This document shows, one piece after another, positions 1-9,100 of a stretch of 64,000 bases of DNA. The notes under the pieces were generated by a model. The model saw only the letters and a list, made by a program, of their open reading frames with translations. It was not told where the DNA came from and made no database searches. Origin of the DNA: Citrobacter amalonaticus (GTDB taxonomy: Bacteria; Pseudomonadota; Gammaproteobacteria; Enterobacterales; Enterobacteriaceae); the NCBI RefSeq assembly GCF_018323885.1, contig NZ_AP024585.1, forward strand, positions 1,426,001 to 1,490,000, given 5' to 3'. Every line of letters begins with the position of its first letter. The first letter of the stretch is position 1. The position numbers were made by a program, and so were the translations under genes.

Positions 1-1
1 T

Positions 2-586
2 CTGGCTGAGGCCGGTTTTTTCCCTGTTGACTGGCTGAGCACCTACCAGCACGCCAACTCTCATCTTCCGGGCCACCCGGTACGGCAGAAAACGCCGGGT
101 ATTGAACTGAACACCGGCGCGCTGGGCCACGGTTTGCCTGTTGCGGTGGGACTGGCGCTGGCCGCGAAGAAAAGCAACAGTGCACGCCGTATCTTTTTAA
201 TTACCGGCGATGGTGAACTGGCGGAAGGCAGCAACTGGGAGGCTGCGCTCGCGGCTGCGCATTATGGACTCGATAACCTGGTGATCATTAATGACAAGAA
301 TAATCTCCAGTTGGCCGGACCCACGCGTGAAATCATGAATACCGATCCGCTCGCGGATAAATGGCGTGCCTTCGGTATGCAGGTAACCGAATGTCAGGGA
401 AATGATATGGCGTCGGTCGTCAGTACGCTGGAAGGACTGAAACAGGAAGGGAAACCTAATGTGGTGATTGCCAATACCATAAAAGGCGCGGGTATTTCGT
501 TTATCCAGGGGCGTCCAGAGTGGCACCACCGGGTGCCGAAAGGCGAAGAGATTGAACTGGCGCTGGAGGAGTTGAAAGATGAGTAA
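2..586 (+). CDS. Transketolase, N-terminal (thiamine-diphosphate) subunit, 5' end cut by window edge
   Basis: This is the N-terminal half of a two-subunit transketolase, the enzyme that moves two-carbon ketol units between sugar phosphates. The reading frame is open from base 2, so the true start lies outside the window. The visible part holds the thiamine-diphosphate/Mg motif: GDGELAEGSNWEAA followed by the conserved Asn in NDKNNLQ. The frame ends TAA, and the start codon of the C-terminal subunit overlaps it by 8 bases, which implies translational coupling. Ordinary enterobacterial TktA and TktB are single chains of about 660 residues, so this split form is a separate paralogue. Its substrate cannot be read from sequence; the missing upstream neighbours would say more. 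Confidence 0.9.
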   Translation: MAEAGFFPVDWLSTYQHANSHLPGHPVRQKTPGIELNTGALGHGLPVAVGLALAAKKSNSARRIFLITGDGELAEGSNWEAALAAAHYGLDNLVIINDKNNLQLAGPTREIMNTDPLADKWRAFGMQVTECQGNDMASVVSTLEGLKQEGKPNVVIANTIKGAGISFIQGRPEWHHRVPKGEEIELALEELKDE

Positions 587-1514
587 TGCAGAACATCTCG
601 CGAACGTCATGGTTCAGGCGTTTATCGATGCGGTGGAAAAGGGTGTTGATCTGGTGCCGGTTGTGGCTGACTCAACCTCCACCGCGAAAATTGGCCCCTT
701 CATTAAGCAGTTCCCGGACAGACTGGTCAACGTGGGGATTGCCGAACAAAGTATGGTCGGGACAGCGGCAGGGCTTGCGCTCGGCGGCAAGGTTGCGGTC
801 ACCTGTAACGCGGCACCTTTCCTGATTTCTCGCGCTAATGAGCAAATCAAAGTTGACGTTTGCTACAACAATACCAACGTGAAGCTGTTTGGTCTGAACG
901 CGGGGGCCAGCTATGGTCCGCTGGCGAGTACGCACCACGCGATCGACGACATCGCTATTATGCGTGGATTTGGCAATATTCAGATTTTCGCCCCCTCTTC
1001 ACCACGAGAATGTCGGCAGATTATCGACTATGCTATTGGCTATCAGGGGCCGGTGTATATTCGCATGGACGGAAAGGTGCTCCCGGAACTGCATGACGAG
1101 AGCTATCAGTTTGTGCCGGGTGCCGTGGTGACGTTACGTGAAGGCGACGCGTTGGCGTTGGTGGCGATGGGCTCTACGGTCCACGAAATTGTCGATGCCG
1201 CCGCGCTGTTAGCCGACTCCGGTATTCAGGCGACGGTGGTGAGTGTACCGTCCATTCGTCCGTGCGATACCAAAGCTTTGTTAGCAGCAGTGAAAGACTG
1301 TAAAGCGGTGATTACCGTTGAAGAACATAATATCAACGGTGGACTGGGAAGCCTGGTGGCGGAAGTCCTGGCGGAAGGCGGCACAGGGGCGGTTCTGAAG
1401 CGCTTAGGGATCCCGGATGGTGAATACGCTGCGGCAGCAGATCGCAACTGGATGCGCCAGCACCACGGTTTCGATGCCCAGTCGATTGCGGCCCAGGCAC
1501 GGGAAATGCTGTGA
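579..1514 (+). CDS. Transketolase, C-terminal subunit
   Basis: 311 residues, covering the pyrimidine-binding and C-terminal domains of transketolase, and expected to pair with the upstream subunit. Visible signatures are VGIAEQSMVGTAAGLAL, carrying the Glu that activates the thiamine aminopyrimidine ring, and the C-terminal-domain stretch VEEHNINGGLGS. The ATG lies inside the end of the N-terminal subunit gene. The stop codon is only 3 bases from the stop of convergent entD, and a 10-base palindrome (GGGTTAACCC, 1515-1524) covers that junction, so there is no room for a separate terminator. Family assignment is firm. The pathway is unknown: it could serve a dedicated sugar or sugar-acid route rather than the central pentose phosphate pathway. 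Confidence 0.9.
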   Translation: MSNAEHLANVMVQAFIDAVEKGVDLVPVVADSTSTAKIGPFIKQFPDRLVNVGIAEQSMVGTAAGLALGGKVAVTCNAAPFLISRANEQIKVDVCYNNTNVKLFGLNAGASYGPLASTHHAIDDIAIMRGFGNIQIFAPSSPRECRQIIDYAIGYQGPVYIRMDGKVLPELHDESYQFVPGAVVTLREGDALALVAMGSTVHEIVDAAALLADSGIQATVVSVPSIRPCDTKALLAAVKDCKAVITVEEHNINGGLGSLVAEVLAEGGTGAVLKRLGIPDGEYAAAADRNWMRQHHGFDAQSIAAQAREML

Positions 1515-1517
1515 GGG

Positions 1518-2141
1518 TTAACCCGTTGCCACGGTAATGACATGGCTATTTTTTACGAGCCACTGCACATGCCAGATCTGGTCGATGGCCTGTAACCTCA
1601 TCTGGTCATGCTGAACGTCGAGAATGTGATAATGCATGAATCCGCAGCCTGCCTGCGAGCGTTTTGGGGTTGCCTTAAAGGCGCTCTCTTTGGCGGAAAA
1701 TGCCAGCGTGAGCGCCTGTTCAAAGGGTAATCCGCTCCCTGCCAGCCGAACTTTTTCTGCTTCTGTGACGATACTACCTGCCAGCTCAGCCGCCGTTTGC
1801 GCTGTGAATATCGCTTCTATATCAACTCCCACTGGCTGGTGGGAAACCACCGCCAGCGCGGTAGTGGCGCAGTGGCTGATGCTGCCAGACAGACCTTCCG
1901 GCCATAACGGTTGTCGTTGTTCACCCATTCCCGGCACGTTTTTATGACCCCACTCACGTAGCGCCTGAACGGCGGCAATACGACCGGCCAGGTGTTCGGC
2001 TTTACGTTTACGTCCGGCACGTGCCAGTTGCGCATGATGAGGCAGCCACAGCAGATCGTGTTCGTGGAAGGTGTCTGGTTCAAACGCCACACCATGCAAG
2101 GTGTGGTGAGCCAGAATGAGAGAGGAGTGCGTTGTCTGCAT
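1518..2141 (-). CDS. entD: EntD, enterobactin synthase phosphopantetheinyl transferase
   Basis: Transfers 4'-phosphopantetheine from CoA to the carrier domains of EntB and EntF, turning apo-enzymes into active enterobactin synthase. At 207 residues it is the usual length for EntD. The Sfp-type motifs are present: GVDIE at residues 105-109 (Mg binding) and FSAKESAFK at 148-156. I chose the ATG at 2141 because the alignment to E. coli EntD begins there. An in-frame extension of 11 codons upstream (MRRRGFGFNDT) reads into the fepA-entD hairpin region and has no counterpart. The gene lies 51 bases downstream of fepA on the same strand and is probably transcribed with it under Fur. Confidence 0.95.
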   Translation of the reverse strand: MQTTHSSLILAHHTLHGVAFEPDTFHEHDLLWLPHHAQLARAGRKRKAEHLAGRIAAVQALREWGHKNVPGMGEQRQPLWPEGLSGSISHCATTALAVVSHQPVGVDIEAIFTAQTAAELAGSIVTEAEKVRLAGSGLPFEQALTLAFSAKESAFKATPKRSQAGCGFMHYHILDVQHDQMRLQAIDQIWHVQWLVKNSHVITVATG

Positions 2142-2160
2142 CGTGTCATTAAAACCGAAA

Positions 2161-2184
2161 CCCCTCCTCCGCACGGAGGAGGGG
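2161..2184 (-). terminator. GC-rich hairpin between fepA and entD
   Basis: Perfect 10-base stem CCCCTCCTCC / GGAGGAGGGG with a GCAC loop. On the minus strand it is followed by a T-rich stretch (TTTCGGTTTTAAT) and sits just after the fepA stop codon and before entD. It looks like a terminator or attenuator that would lower entD expression relative to fepA. Function is inferred from shape only. Confidence 0.6.
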
Positions 2185-2192
2185 AGTGGGCA

Positions 2193-4466
2193 TCAGAAGT
2201 GGGTGTTAACGCTCATGTACCACGTACGACCCGGTTCGTTATAGGTGTGCGCGCCAGCGCCTGCCATGTAGGCGCCCGTTTTCGTATCACTCACCGTTTG
2301 CGCGTTCCCTTCACGCCACAGACGTTTGTCGAAGACGTTATCCACGCCGCCGGTCAGGCTGACATTTTTGGTCACGTCCCAGGTCGCGCTCAGACCCACA
2401 ATGCTGTAGGGGCTGACAGACTGTTTATCTGAACCGGTGACCGGTTTACCCTGGTAATCGTATTTCTTCGGCTCCTGTTTGCCGTACCAGGTAAAGGTGG
2501 ATTGCAGAGAAACATCCTGATGTACCTGCCAGCTCAGCGTTGAGTTCAGCGTGTACTCCGGAATTATCGACAGGCGTTCACCTGTCTCTTTGTTTTTACT
2601 CTGCAGCATGTAAGTGATGTTGTTGGTCCAGTTAACGGTGTTGCTAACCGGTACGTTCAGCGTCCCTTCCAGCCCTTCCACGACCGCTTTAGGTACGTTC
2701 TCCCACTGATAGATATCGGTGTAGGTGGTTTTGCCTTTGTTGGTGATAGACGTACGGCTCATCGGTACCGTACCGGCTTCGATCTTGTTGCGATAATCGT
2801 TGCGGAACCAGGTCACCCCTGCCAGCCAGCCATCATGTTTGAACTCAAGGCCAATCTCTTTGTTGATGCTGGTTTCTGCTTTCAGATCGTCGTTACCCAT
2901 CATGTAACAGCCGATACCGGTCGCGGCACCCGTGGCATAGCAGCCCTGGCCTTTACTGTACAAAATGTAGTTCGGGTTGGTCTGATACAGGCTTGGCGCT
3001 TTATACGCCCGCGCAATGCCCATCTTCAGGGTGAAGTCATCGCCCAGACCCTGTGACAGGTTCAGCGATGGGCTCCAGTTGTCGCCCACGATGCTGTGGT
3101 GATCGAAACGCAGGCCCGGCGTTAGCATGGTGCTGTCAGTCAGCTCCATGTTGTTCTCAGCGAACAGCGAGAAAATTTCCGCTTTTGAATAAGGGCTGCG
3201 GTCGGTGCTGCTGGAGCCTGGAATATCACCGCCCATAAAGGTTTGCGAGTTGGAGAGCATATCCTTCATGCGCTGCTGGGTCCATTCAGTGCCCAGCGTC
3301 AGGTTCTGGTTAACCAGCAAATCGAACGGCATGCTGATTTCACTGTGCAACGTGACGTCGTTCAGGTCGGCATCAACATATTTCTGTGACGCTTTCGGAT
3401 CGAAGATCCCTTCCGTACCGCCCGCCAGACCTTCCGGCGTACGGGAGTTACGCGTATGTTCGTATTGCACCCAGTTGGTGGTGGTGACACCGTTATCCCA
3501 ACCGCCGTTCCAGGTCAGCGAGTAGTTCTGACGGTAGAGACGGTTAGTCTCTTTGCCGTAGTTATCTTTCACCAACTGGTTGGTATTGGTGTTCTGCGTG
3601 TCCCCGGCATACAGGTTACCCTGACGGCTATAGCCGGCTTCCAGTTCAATAGACTGCATCGGCGCGAAGTCCCAACGCACCACACCGTTAACGTCCTTGT
3701 TGATAACGCCTTCACGACCGGCTGGCAGCGTGTCGGCATAAGTACCGGTACGTTCAGACTGATGGCCCTGGTTGATGTTGCGCGCATCGGCCTGCGTTTT
3801 ATCCAGGTTACCGAACAGGCGGAAGCTGAAATCCCCGCCCAGCGGACCGTTGAGGGTAAAGTTAGTGCGTTTGGTTGCGCCTTCCTCTTTGTGTTCCGGT
3901 GCGTTGAAATAAGTATTCCAGGAGCCGTGCCACTCGTTGCTGCCTTTTTTGGTGATGATATTTACTACGCCGCCGGCGGCACCATTACCGTAACGTGCAG
4001 CCGCAGGCCCGCGCAGGACTTCAATGCGTTCGATCATCTCCGGCGGCACCCAGGACGTATCGCCACGGGTATCGCGCTCACCGCGCCAGCCGAGGCGCAC
4101 GGAGTTACGGCTGGTCACCGGTTTACCGTCAATCAGGATCAGGGTGTTTTCTGGTCCCATCCCACGAATATCAATCTGACGGTTATTGCCGCGCTGGCCG
4201 CTGGTCGAGTTACCGGTCAGGTTAACGCCTGGCATGGTACGAATGATTTCAGAGACGTCGCGAGCGGGAGGGTTTTTGCGAATTTCATCTGCGGTGATAG
4301 TCGACACGCCAGGCGCCTGCAAGTTCTGCTGGGCGGCGGTAACCACAATAGTATCTTCATGAGAGACGGCGGTGCTATCAGCGGTTTCTTCTGCCATTGT
4401 GGGCAGCGCTACCCCGTAAATCCCTAAGTTGACCAATAAGGCCAGGGAATGAATCTTCTTGTTCAT
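2193..4466 (-). CDS. fepA: FepA, TonB-dependent ferric enterobactin receptor
   Basis: Outer-membrane gated barrel that binds ferric enterobactin and imports it using TonB energy. 757 residues against 746 in E. coli K-12. A signal peptide ends near residue 25 (LPTMA), then comes the TonB box DTIVVTAA at about 38-45. The plug domain follows, with the motifs PGVNLTG, RGMGPENTLILIDGKP and RIEVLRGPAAARYGNGAAGGVVNIITK. The remaining two thirds form the barrel, and the chain ends in Phe after aromatic-rich strands, as outer-membrane proteins do. It is divergent from fes across a Fur-type operator and is followed by entD. Confidence 0.97.
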   Translation of the reverse strand: MNKKIHSLALLVNLGIYGVALPTMAEETADSTAVSHEDTIVVTAAQQNLQAPGVSTITADEIRKNPPARDVSEIIRTMPGVNLTGNSTSGQRGNNRQIDIRGMGPENTLILIDGKPVTSRNSVRLGWRGERDTRGDTSWVPPEMIERIEVLRGPAAARYGNGAAGGVVNIITKKGSNEWHGSWNTYFNAPEHKEEGATKRTNFTLNGPLGGDFSFRLFGNLDKTQADARNINQGHQSERTGTYADTLPAGREGVINKDVNGVVRWDFAPMQSIELEAGYSRQGNLYAGDTQNTNTNQLVKDNYGKETNRLYRQNYSLTWNGGWDNGVTTTNWVQYEHTRNSRTPEGLAGGTEGIFDPKASQKYVDADLNDVTLHSEISMPFDLLVNQNLTLGTEWTQQRMKDMLSNSQTFMGGDIPGSSSTDRSPYSKAEIFSLFAENNMELTDSTMLTPGLRFDHHSIVGDNWSPSLNLSQGLGDDFTLKMGIARAYKAPSLYQTNPNYILYSKGQGCYATGAATGIGCYMMGNDDLKAETSINKEIGLEFKHDGWLAGVTWFRNDYRNKIEAGTVPMSRTSITNKGKTTYTDIYQWENVPKAVVEGLEGTLNVPVSNTVNWTNNITYMLQSKNKETGERLSIIPEYTLNSTLSWQVHQDVSLQSTFTWYGKQEPKKYDYQGKPVTGSDKQSVSPYSIVGLSATWDVTKNVSLTGGVDNVFDKRLWREGNAQTVSDTKTGAYMAGAGAHTYNEPGRTWYMSVNTHF

Positions 4467-4636
4467 TGTCTTTCCTGCTTTTCTTTAGCCACGTGTACCA
4501 GACACCTGAGATCGGTATCCGGCCCGATGTCGCCCGCCTCTGCGAAAACCCTCCGTTCCAGAAAAGCCCGCAGCGCGGTTGGTTAAAAACTGTTCGCGCT
4601 TCCCACGGCGCGTCAATACGCTATTGCAAATGCAAA

Positions 4637-4660
4637 TAGTTATCAATAATATTATCAATA
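4637..4660. promoter_or_regulatory. Fur box between fepA and fes
   Basis: Read on the minus strand this region contains GATAAT-ATTATT-GATAAC, a run of Fur hexamers close to the consensus GATAATGATAATCATTATC. It lies in the 237-base divergent region between fepA and fes, where the E. coli counterpart is a known bidirectional Fur-repressed promoter. Exact -10 and -35 elements were not assigned. Confidence 0.8.
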
Positions 4661-4703
4661 TATTTCATAAAACAATGAAAAAAATCGCAATAAACATGAG
4701 GTT

Positions 4704-5912
4704 ATGACGGTGACGGCGTTAACGGTAGGCAGCGAGGCCTGGTGGCAGTCAAAAAACGGTCCGCAATGGACGCGTGAAGCAGACGGAAATTACCGGGTGA
4801 CCTTCTGGTGGCGCGATCCGCAGGGGAGTGAATTTCACTCAGCCATTCAGCGAGTCTGGGTATACATCACGGGCGTTACCGATCATCACCAGAATGTCTT
4901 TCCTCAGACGATGCAGCGTATTGCCGGAACGGATGTCTGGCAGTGGCAGACCGTGTTAAGCGCTAACTGGCGCGGCAGCTACTGCTTTATTCCCTCAACG
5001 CAGGAGGAGTCATTTGCCTCGTTGAAGACTGATGGCGTGTTGGATCGCGCGGCGTTGCGCGAAGGCTGGCGGCAGCTGTTGCCACAGGCGATTGCCGATC
5101 CACTTAATCCGTTGAGCTGGAAAGGGGGACGAGGGCACGCCGTATCTGCGCTTGAGATGCCGCACGCCCCTGCGCAACCGGGCTGGGACTCCCCACAAAC
5201 GCCAGTGTCGTCGCCGGTGGTGCTGCAATGGAATAGCGCGCGTCTGGGTAATACGCGTCGGGTATGGGTCTTTACGACCGGTGATGCGCAGCCGGATGAA
5301 CGTCCCCTGGCGGTTCTTCTCGACGGGCAATTCTGGGCGCAGAGCATGCCCGTCTGGCCTGCGCTCACTTCACTCACTCAGCGGGGGCAACTTCCACCGG
5401 CGGTGTATCTGCTTATTGATGCCATCGATACCACACATCGCAGCCGTGAACTTCCCTGCAACGCGGATTTCTGGCTGGCGGTTCAACACGAGTTATTACC
5501 GCAGGTCCGGCGCGCCGCACCCTTCAGCGATCGTCCTGAGCGCACGATCGTTGCAGGGCAAAGTTTTGGCGGGTTGTCATCGCTGTTTGCCGGGTTGCAC
5601 TGGCCGGAACGTTTTGGCTGCGTGCTCAGCCAGTCCGGTTCTTACTGGTGGCCCCATCGTGGCGGTCAACAGAACGGGCTGATTATTGAGCAACTCCGCG
5701 CCGGCACGCTGTCCGCGAAGGGACTACGGATTGTTCTCGAGGCGGGAGTCCGCGAGCCGGTTATCTTGCGCGCGAATCAGGCGCTCTACACACAACTACA
5801 GACGACACAGCAGTCGGTTTTCTGGCGTCAGGTTGACGGCGGACATGATGCGCTTTGCTGGCGTGGCGGACTGACGCAGGGGTTGATCGACCTCTGGACG
5901 CCGCTGCTCTGA
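4704..5912 (+). CDS. fes: Fes, enterobactin/ferric enterobactin esterase
   Basis: Cytoplasmic serine hydrolase that cuts the trilactone backbone of ferric enterobactin so that iron can be released after uptake. 402 residues, matching E. coli Fes along its length. The N-terminal region carries the conserved VTFWWRDPQGSE and VWVYITGVTDHHQN. The C-terminal esterase domain has the nucleophile elbow GQSFGG (Ser near residue 287) and the late His in GGHDALCW (near 381). It is the first gene of the fes-ybdZ-entF-fepE direction and is controlled from the Fur region upstream. The ATG used gives MTVTALTVGS; E. coli starts about two residues later, so the exact start is slightly uncertain. Confidence 0.96.
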   Translation: MTVTALTVGSEAWWQSKNGPQWTREADGNYRVTFWWRDPQGSEFHSAIQRVWVYITGVTDHHQNVFPQTMQRIAGTDVWQWQTVLSANWRGSYCFIPSTQEESFASLKTDGVLDRAALREGWRQLLPQAIADPLNPLSWKGGRGHAVSALEMPHAPAQPGWDSPQTPVSSPVVLQWNSARLGNTRRVWVFTTGDAQPDERPLAVLLDGQFWAQSMPVWPALTSLTQRGQLPPAVYLLIDAIDTTHRSRELPCNADFWLAVQHELLPQVRRAAPFSDRPERTIVAGQSFGGLSSLFAGLHWPERFGCVLSQSGSYWWPHRGGQQNGLIIEQLRAGTLSAKGLRIVLEAGVREPVILRANQALYTQLQTTQQSVFWRQVDGGHDALCWRGGLTQGLIDLWTPLL

Positions 5913-5942
5913 GCGAGCGATTTTCCACGACAGGAGTTGAGT

Positions 5943-6161
5943 ATGGAATTCAGTAATCCCTTCGATAATCCGCAGGGACAGTTCTACATTCTGCAAAATT
6001 CGCAGCAGCAGTTTAGCCTCTGGCCGCAGCATTGCGCATTACCTGCTGGCTGGCAGGTGGTATGCGAACCGCAGTCTCAGGAAGCCTGCCAGCAGTGGCT
6101 GGCGCGTCACTGGACCACGTTAATTCCCGGTTATTATGCCGTTTCGCAGGAGGCGCAATGA
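5943..6161 (+). CDS. ybdZ: YbdZ, MbtH-like protein partner of EntF
   Basis: 72-residue MbtH-family protein, which binds the adenylation domain of nonribosomal peptide synthetases and promotes their folding and activity; here the partner is EntF. The family signature is visible: NPFD near the start and the spaced Trp residues in SLWP, LPAGW and CQQWL. I chose ATG 5943 over a TTG two codons upstream because AGGAG (5932-5936) is well spaced from it and the length then equals E. coli YbdZ. The stop codon overlaps the entF start by 4 bases (ATGA), so the two are translationally coupled. Confidence 0.93.
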   Translation: MEFSNPFDNPQGQFYILQNSQQQFSLWPQHCALPAGWQVVCEPQSQEACQQWLARHWTTLIPGYYAVSQEAQ

Positions 6162-9100
6162 GCCGTCGTTTACCGCTTGTCGCCGCACAGCCCGGCATCT
6201 GGATGGCCGAAAAACTCTCCACATTACCTTCCGCCTGGAGCGTCGCACATTATGTGGCGTTAACCGGTGAACTGGATGCGCAACGACTGGCGCGTGCAGT
6301 CGTCACCGGTCTACAGCAGGCCGATACCTTGCGGATGCGTTTTACTGAGGATAACGGCGACGTCTGGCAATGGGTTGATGACGCCTTTACGTTTGCTGAA
6401 CCGCAGATTTGCGATCTCCGCACCGCGGCGAACCCGCATGACGCCGCGCTGGCGCTGATGCAGGCCGATCTGCAGCAAAATCTGCGCGTCGATGGCGGCA
6501 AGCCGCTGGTGCATCATCAGTTGATCCAGGTTGGTGACGACCAGTGGTACTGGTATCAGCGCTATCATCATTTACTGGTCGATGGTTTCAGTTTCCCGGC
6601 AATTACCCGCCAGATAGCTGCGATTTACAGCGCATGGCTTCGGGGTGACGCGACACCTGACTCACCCTTCACGCCGTTTGCCGGGGTGGTGGAAGAGTAT
6701 CAGCAGTATCGTCAGAGTGAGGCCTGGCAACGGGACGGTGCGTTCTGGGCCGAGCAACGTAAACAGCTTCCGCCGCCAGCGTCGCTTTCACCCGCACCGT
6801 TGCCGGGACGGGCGGCGACGTCTGACATTTACCGCATGAAGTTTAACGCTCCGGAAGGCGCGTTTCGCCACCTGGCGGCGCAACTGCCAGACGTGCAGCG
6901 AACCGATCTGGCGCTGGCGCTGGTAGCGCTCTGGCTGGGACGGCTGTGCAGCCGGATGGAATACGCGGCAGGCTTTATCTTTATGCGTCGCATGGGATCG
7001 GCGGCGCTGACCGCCACCGGCCCCGTGCTCAACGTGTTACCGCTGGGCGTGCGTATTGATGCAGCAGAAAAACTGCCAGAACTGGCAAAACGACTGTCCG
7101 CTCAGCTTAAGAAAATGCGCCGTCATCAGCGCTATGATGCGGAGCAAATCGTCCGTGACAGTGGCCGGGCGGCCGGAGAAGAGCCGCTGTTTGGCCCGGT
7201 GCTTAACGTCAAAGTTTTCGATTATCAACTGGAGATCCCGGGCGTCACGGCGCAAACTCATACGCTGGCGACGGGACCGGTTAACGATCTTGAACTGGCA
7301 CTGTTCCCGGATGAAGGCGGCGGGCTGAGCATTGAGCTTCTCGCCAACCAACAACGTTATGATGAAGCAATGCTCAAACAGCATGCGCTGCGTCTGATGG
7401 CGCTGATCGAACAATTTGCCGCCAACCCAGCCCTGTGCTGTGGTGATGCCGATCTGCTGCTTCCAGCTGAATATCAGCAGATGGCGCAGATCAACGCCAC
7501 GGCGGTTGAGGTCCCGTCCACGACGCTCAGTGCGCTGGTGGCGGAACAGGCGAGCAGAACGCCGGACGCGCCCGCGCTGGCGGATGCCCGCTATGATTTC
7601 AGCTACCGCGAAATGCGCGAGCAGGTGGTGGCGCTCGCCGGTGTGCTGCGTGAACACGGCGTGCAGCCGGGCGACAGCGTCGCGGTGGCCTTACCGCGCT
7701 CTGTATTTCTGACGCTGGCGCTGCACGGAATTGTTGAAGCTGGTGCGGCATGGCTGCCATTAGACACCGGTTATCCGGACGATCGTCTGCGAATGATGCT
7801 GGAAGACGCGCAGCCGAAACTGCTGATCACCACAGTGGAACAGTTACCACGCTTTAGCGATATTCCGGGGCTGGAAAGCCTCTGCTATAGCGAACCGCTG
7901 TCGGCAGGCGATAGCGCGCCGCTGGGGTTATCGCAACCGCAGCATACGGCGTACATCATCTTTACTTCTGGTTCAACGGGCAGACCGAAAGGAGTGATGG
8001 TCGGGCAAACCGCCATTGTTAACCGTCTGCTGTGGATGCAAAACCAGTATGGACTGACGGCGAAGGATGTGGTGGCGCAAAAAACGCCGTGCAGCTTTGA
8101 CGTCTCGGTGTGGGAATTCTTCTGGCCGTTTATCGCCGGGGCGAAGCTGGTGATGGCGGAACCGGAAGCGCATCGCGATCCGCTGGCCATGCAGCGTTTC
8201 TTTGCCCATTACGGGGTGACGACGACCCATTTTGTGCCGTCGATGCTGGCGGCATTCGTCGCGTCGCTGACGCCTGAGAGCGCCGGTGAAAGTTGCGCAA
8301 CGTTACAGCATGTCTTTTGCAGCGGAGAAGCCTTACCTGCTGATTTATGCCGCGAATGGGCACGGCTGACGCATGCGCCGTTACATAATTTGTATGGTCC
8401 AACGGAGGCAGCAGTTGATGTCAGCTGGTATCCGGCCTGGGGGGATGAACTGGCAAATGTTACTGGTAGCAGCGTACCGATTGGTTTCCCGGTATGGAAT
8501 ACCGGGTTGCGTATCCTCGACGCGATGATGCATCCGGTTCCTGTTGGCGTGGCGGGCGATCTCTATCTGACCGGCATCCAGCTCGCGCAGGGCTATCTTG
8601 GCCGACCGGACCTCACGGCAAGTCGCTTTATCGCCGATCCATTTGCGCCGGGAGAGCGGATGTACCGTACCGGAGACGTTGCGCGCTGGCTGGATAATGG
8701 TGCTGTTGAGTATCTGGGACGCAGTGACGATCAGCTCAAGATCCGCGGTCAGCGTATCGAACTGGGCGAGATCGATCGTGTGATGCAGGCATTGCCTGAT
8801 GTTGAACAGGCGGTGGTTCACGCCTGCGTCTTTAATCAGGCGGCGGCAACAGGGGGCGATGCCCGCCAGTTGGTGGGGTATCTGGTCTCGCAGTCAGGGC
8901 TTCCGCTTGATATCCCCTCGCTCCAGGCACAGCTGCGGGAAAAACTCCCGCCGCATATGGTGCCAGTGGTGCTGTTGCAGCTGGCGCAACTGCCGCTCAG
9001 CGCCAACGGTAAGCTGGATCGTAAAGCGCTACCGATGCCGGAATTAACGTCACGAACCAAAGGAAGAGCCCCGCAGCCAGGCAGTGAAACAACGGTGGCG

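Noticed and set aside
579..586. Frameshift splitting a single transketolase gene
   Set aside because: The second gene has its own ATG in an 8-base overlap, both domains are complete, and two-subunit transketolases of this kind are common in bacteria, so this is a natural split rather than a broken gene.
3456..4427. Long open frame of 323 codons on the plus strand inside fepA
   Set aside because: It is the antisense shadow of fepA, has no recognisable domains or ribosome-binding site, and the minus-strand FepA match is full length.
6032..6157. 42-codon upstream extension of entF
   Set aside because: It lies over ybdZ in another frame. The family start MSRRLPLVAAQPG at 6158 overlaps the ybdZ stop and has AGGAGG upstream.
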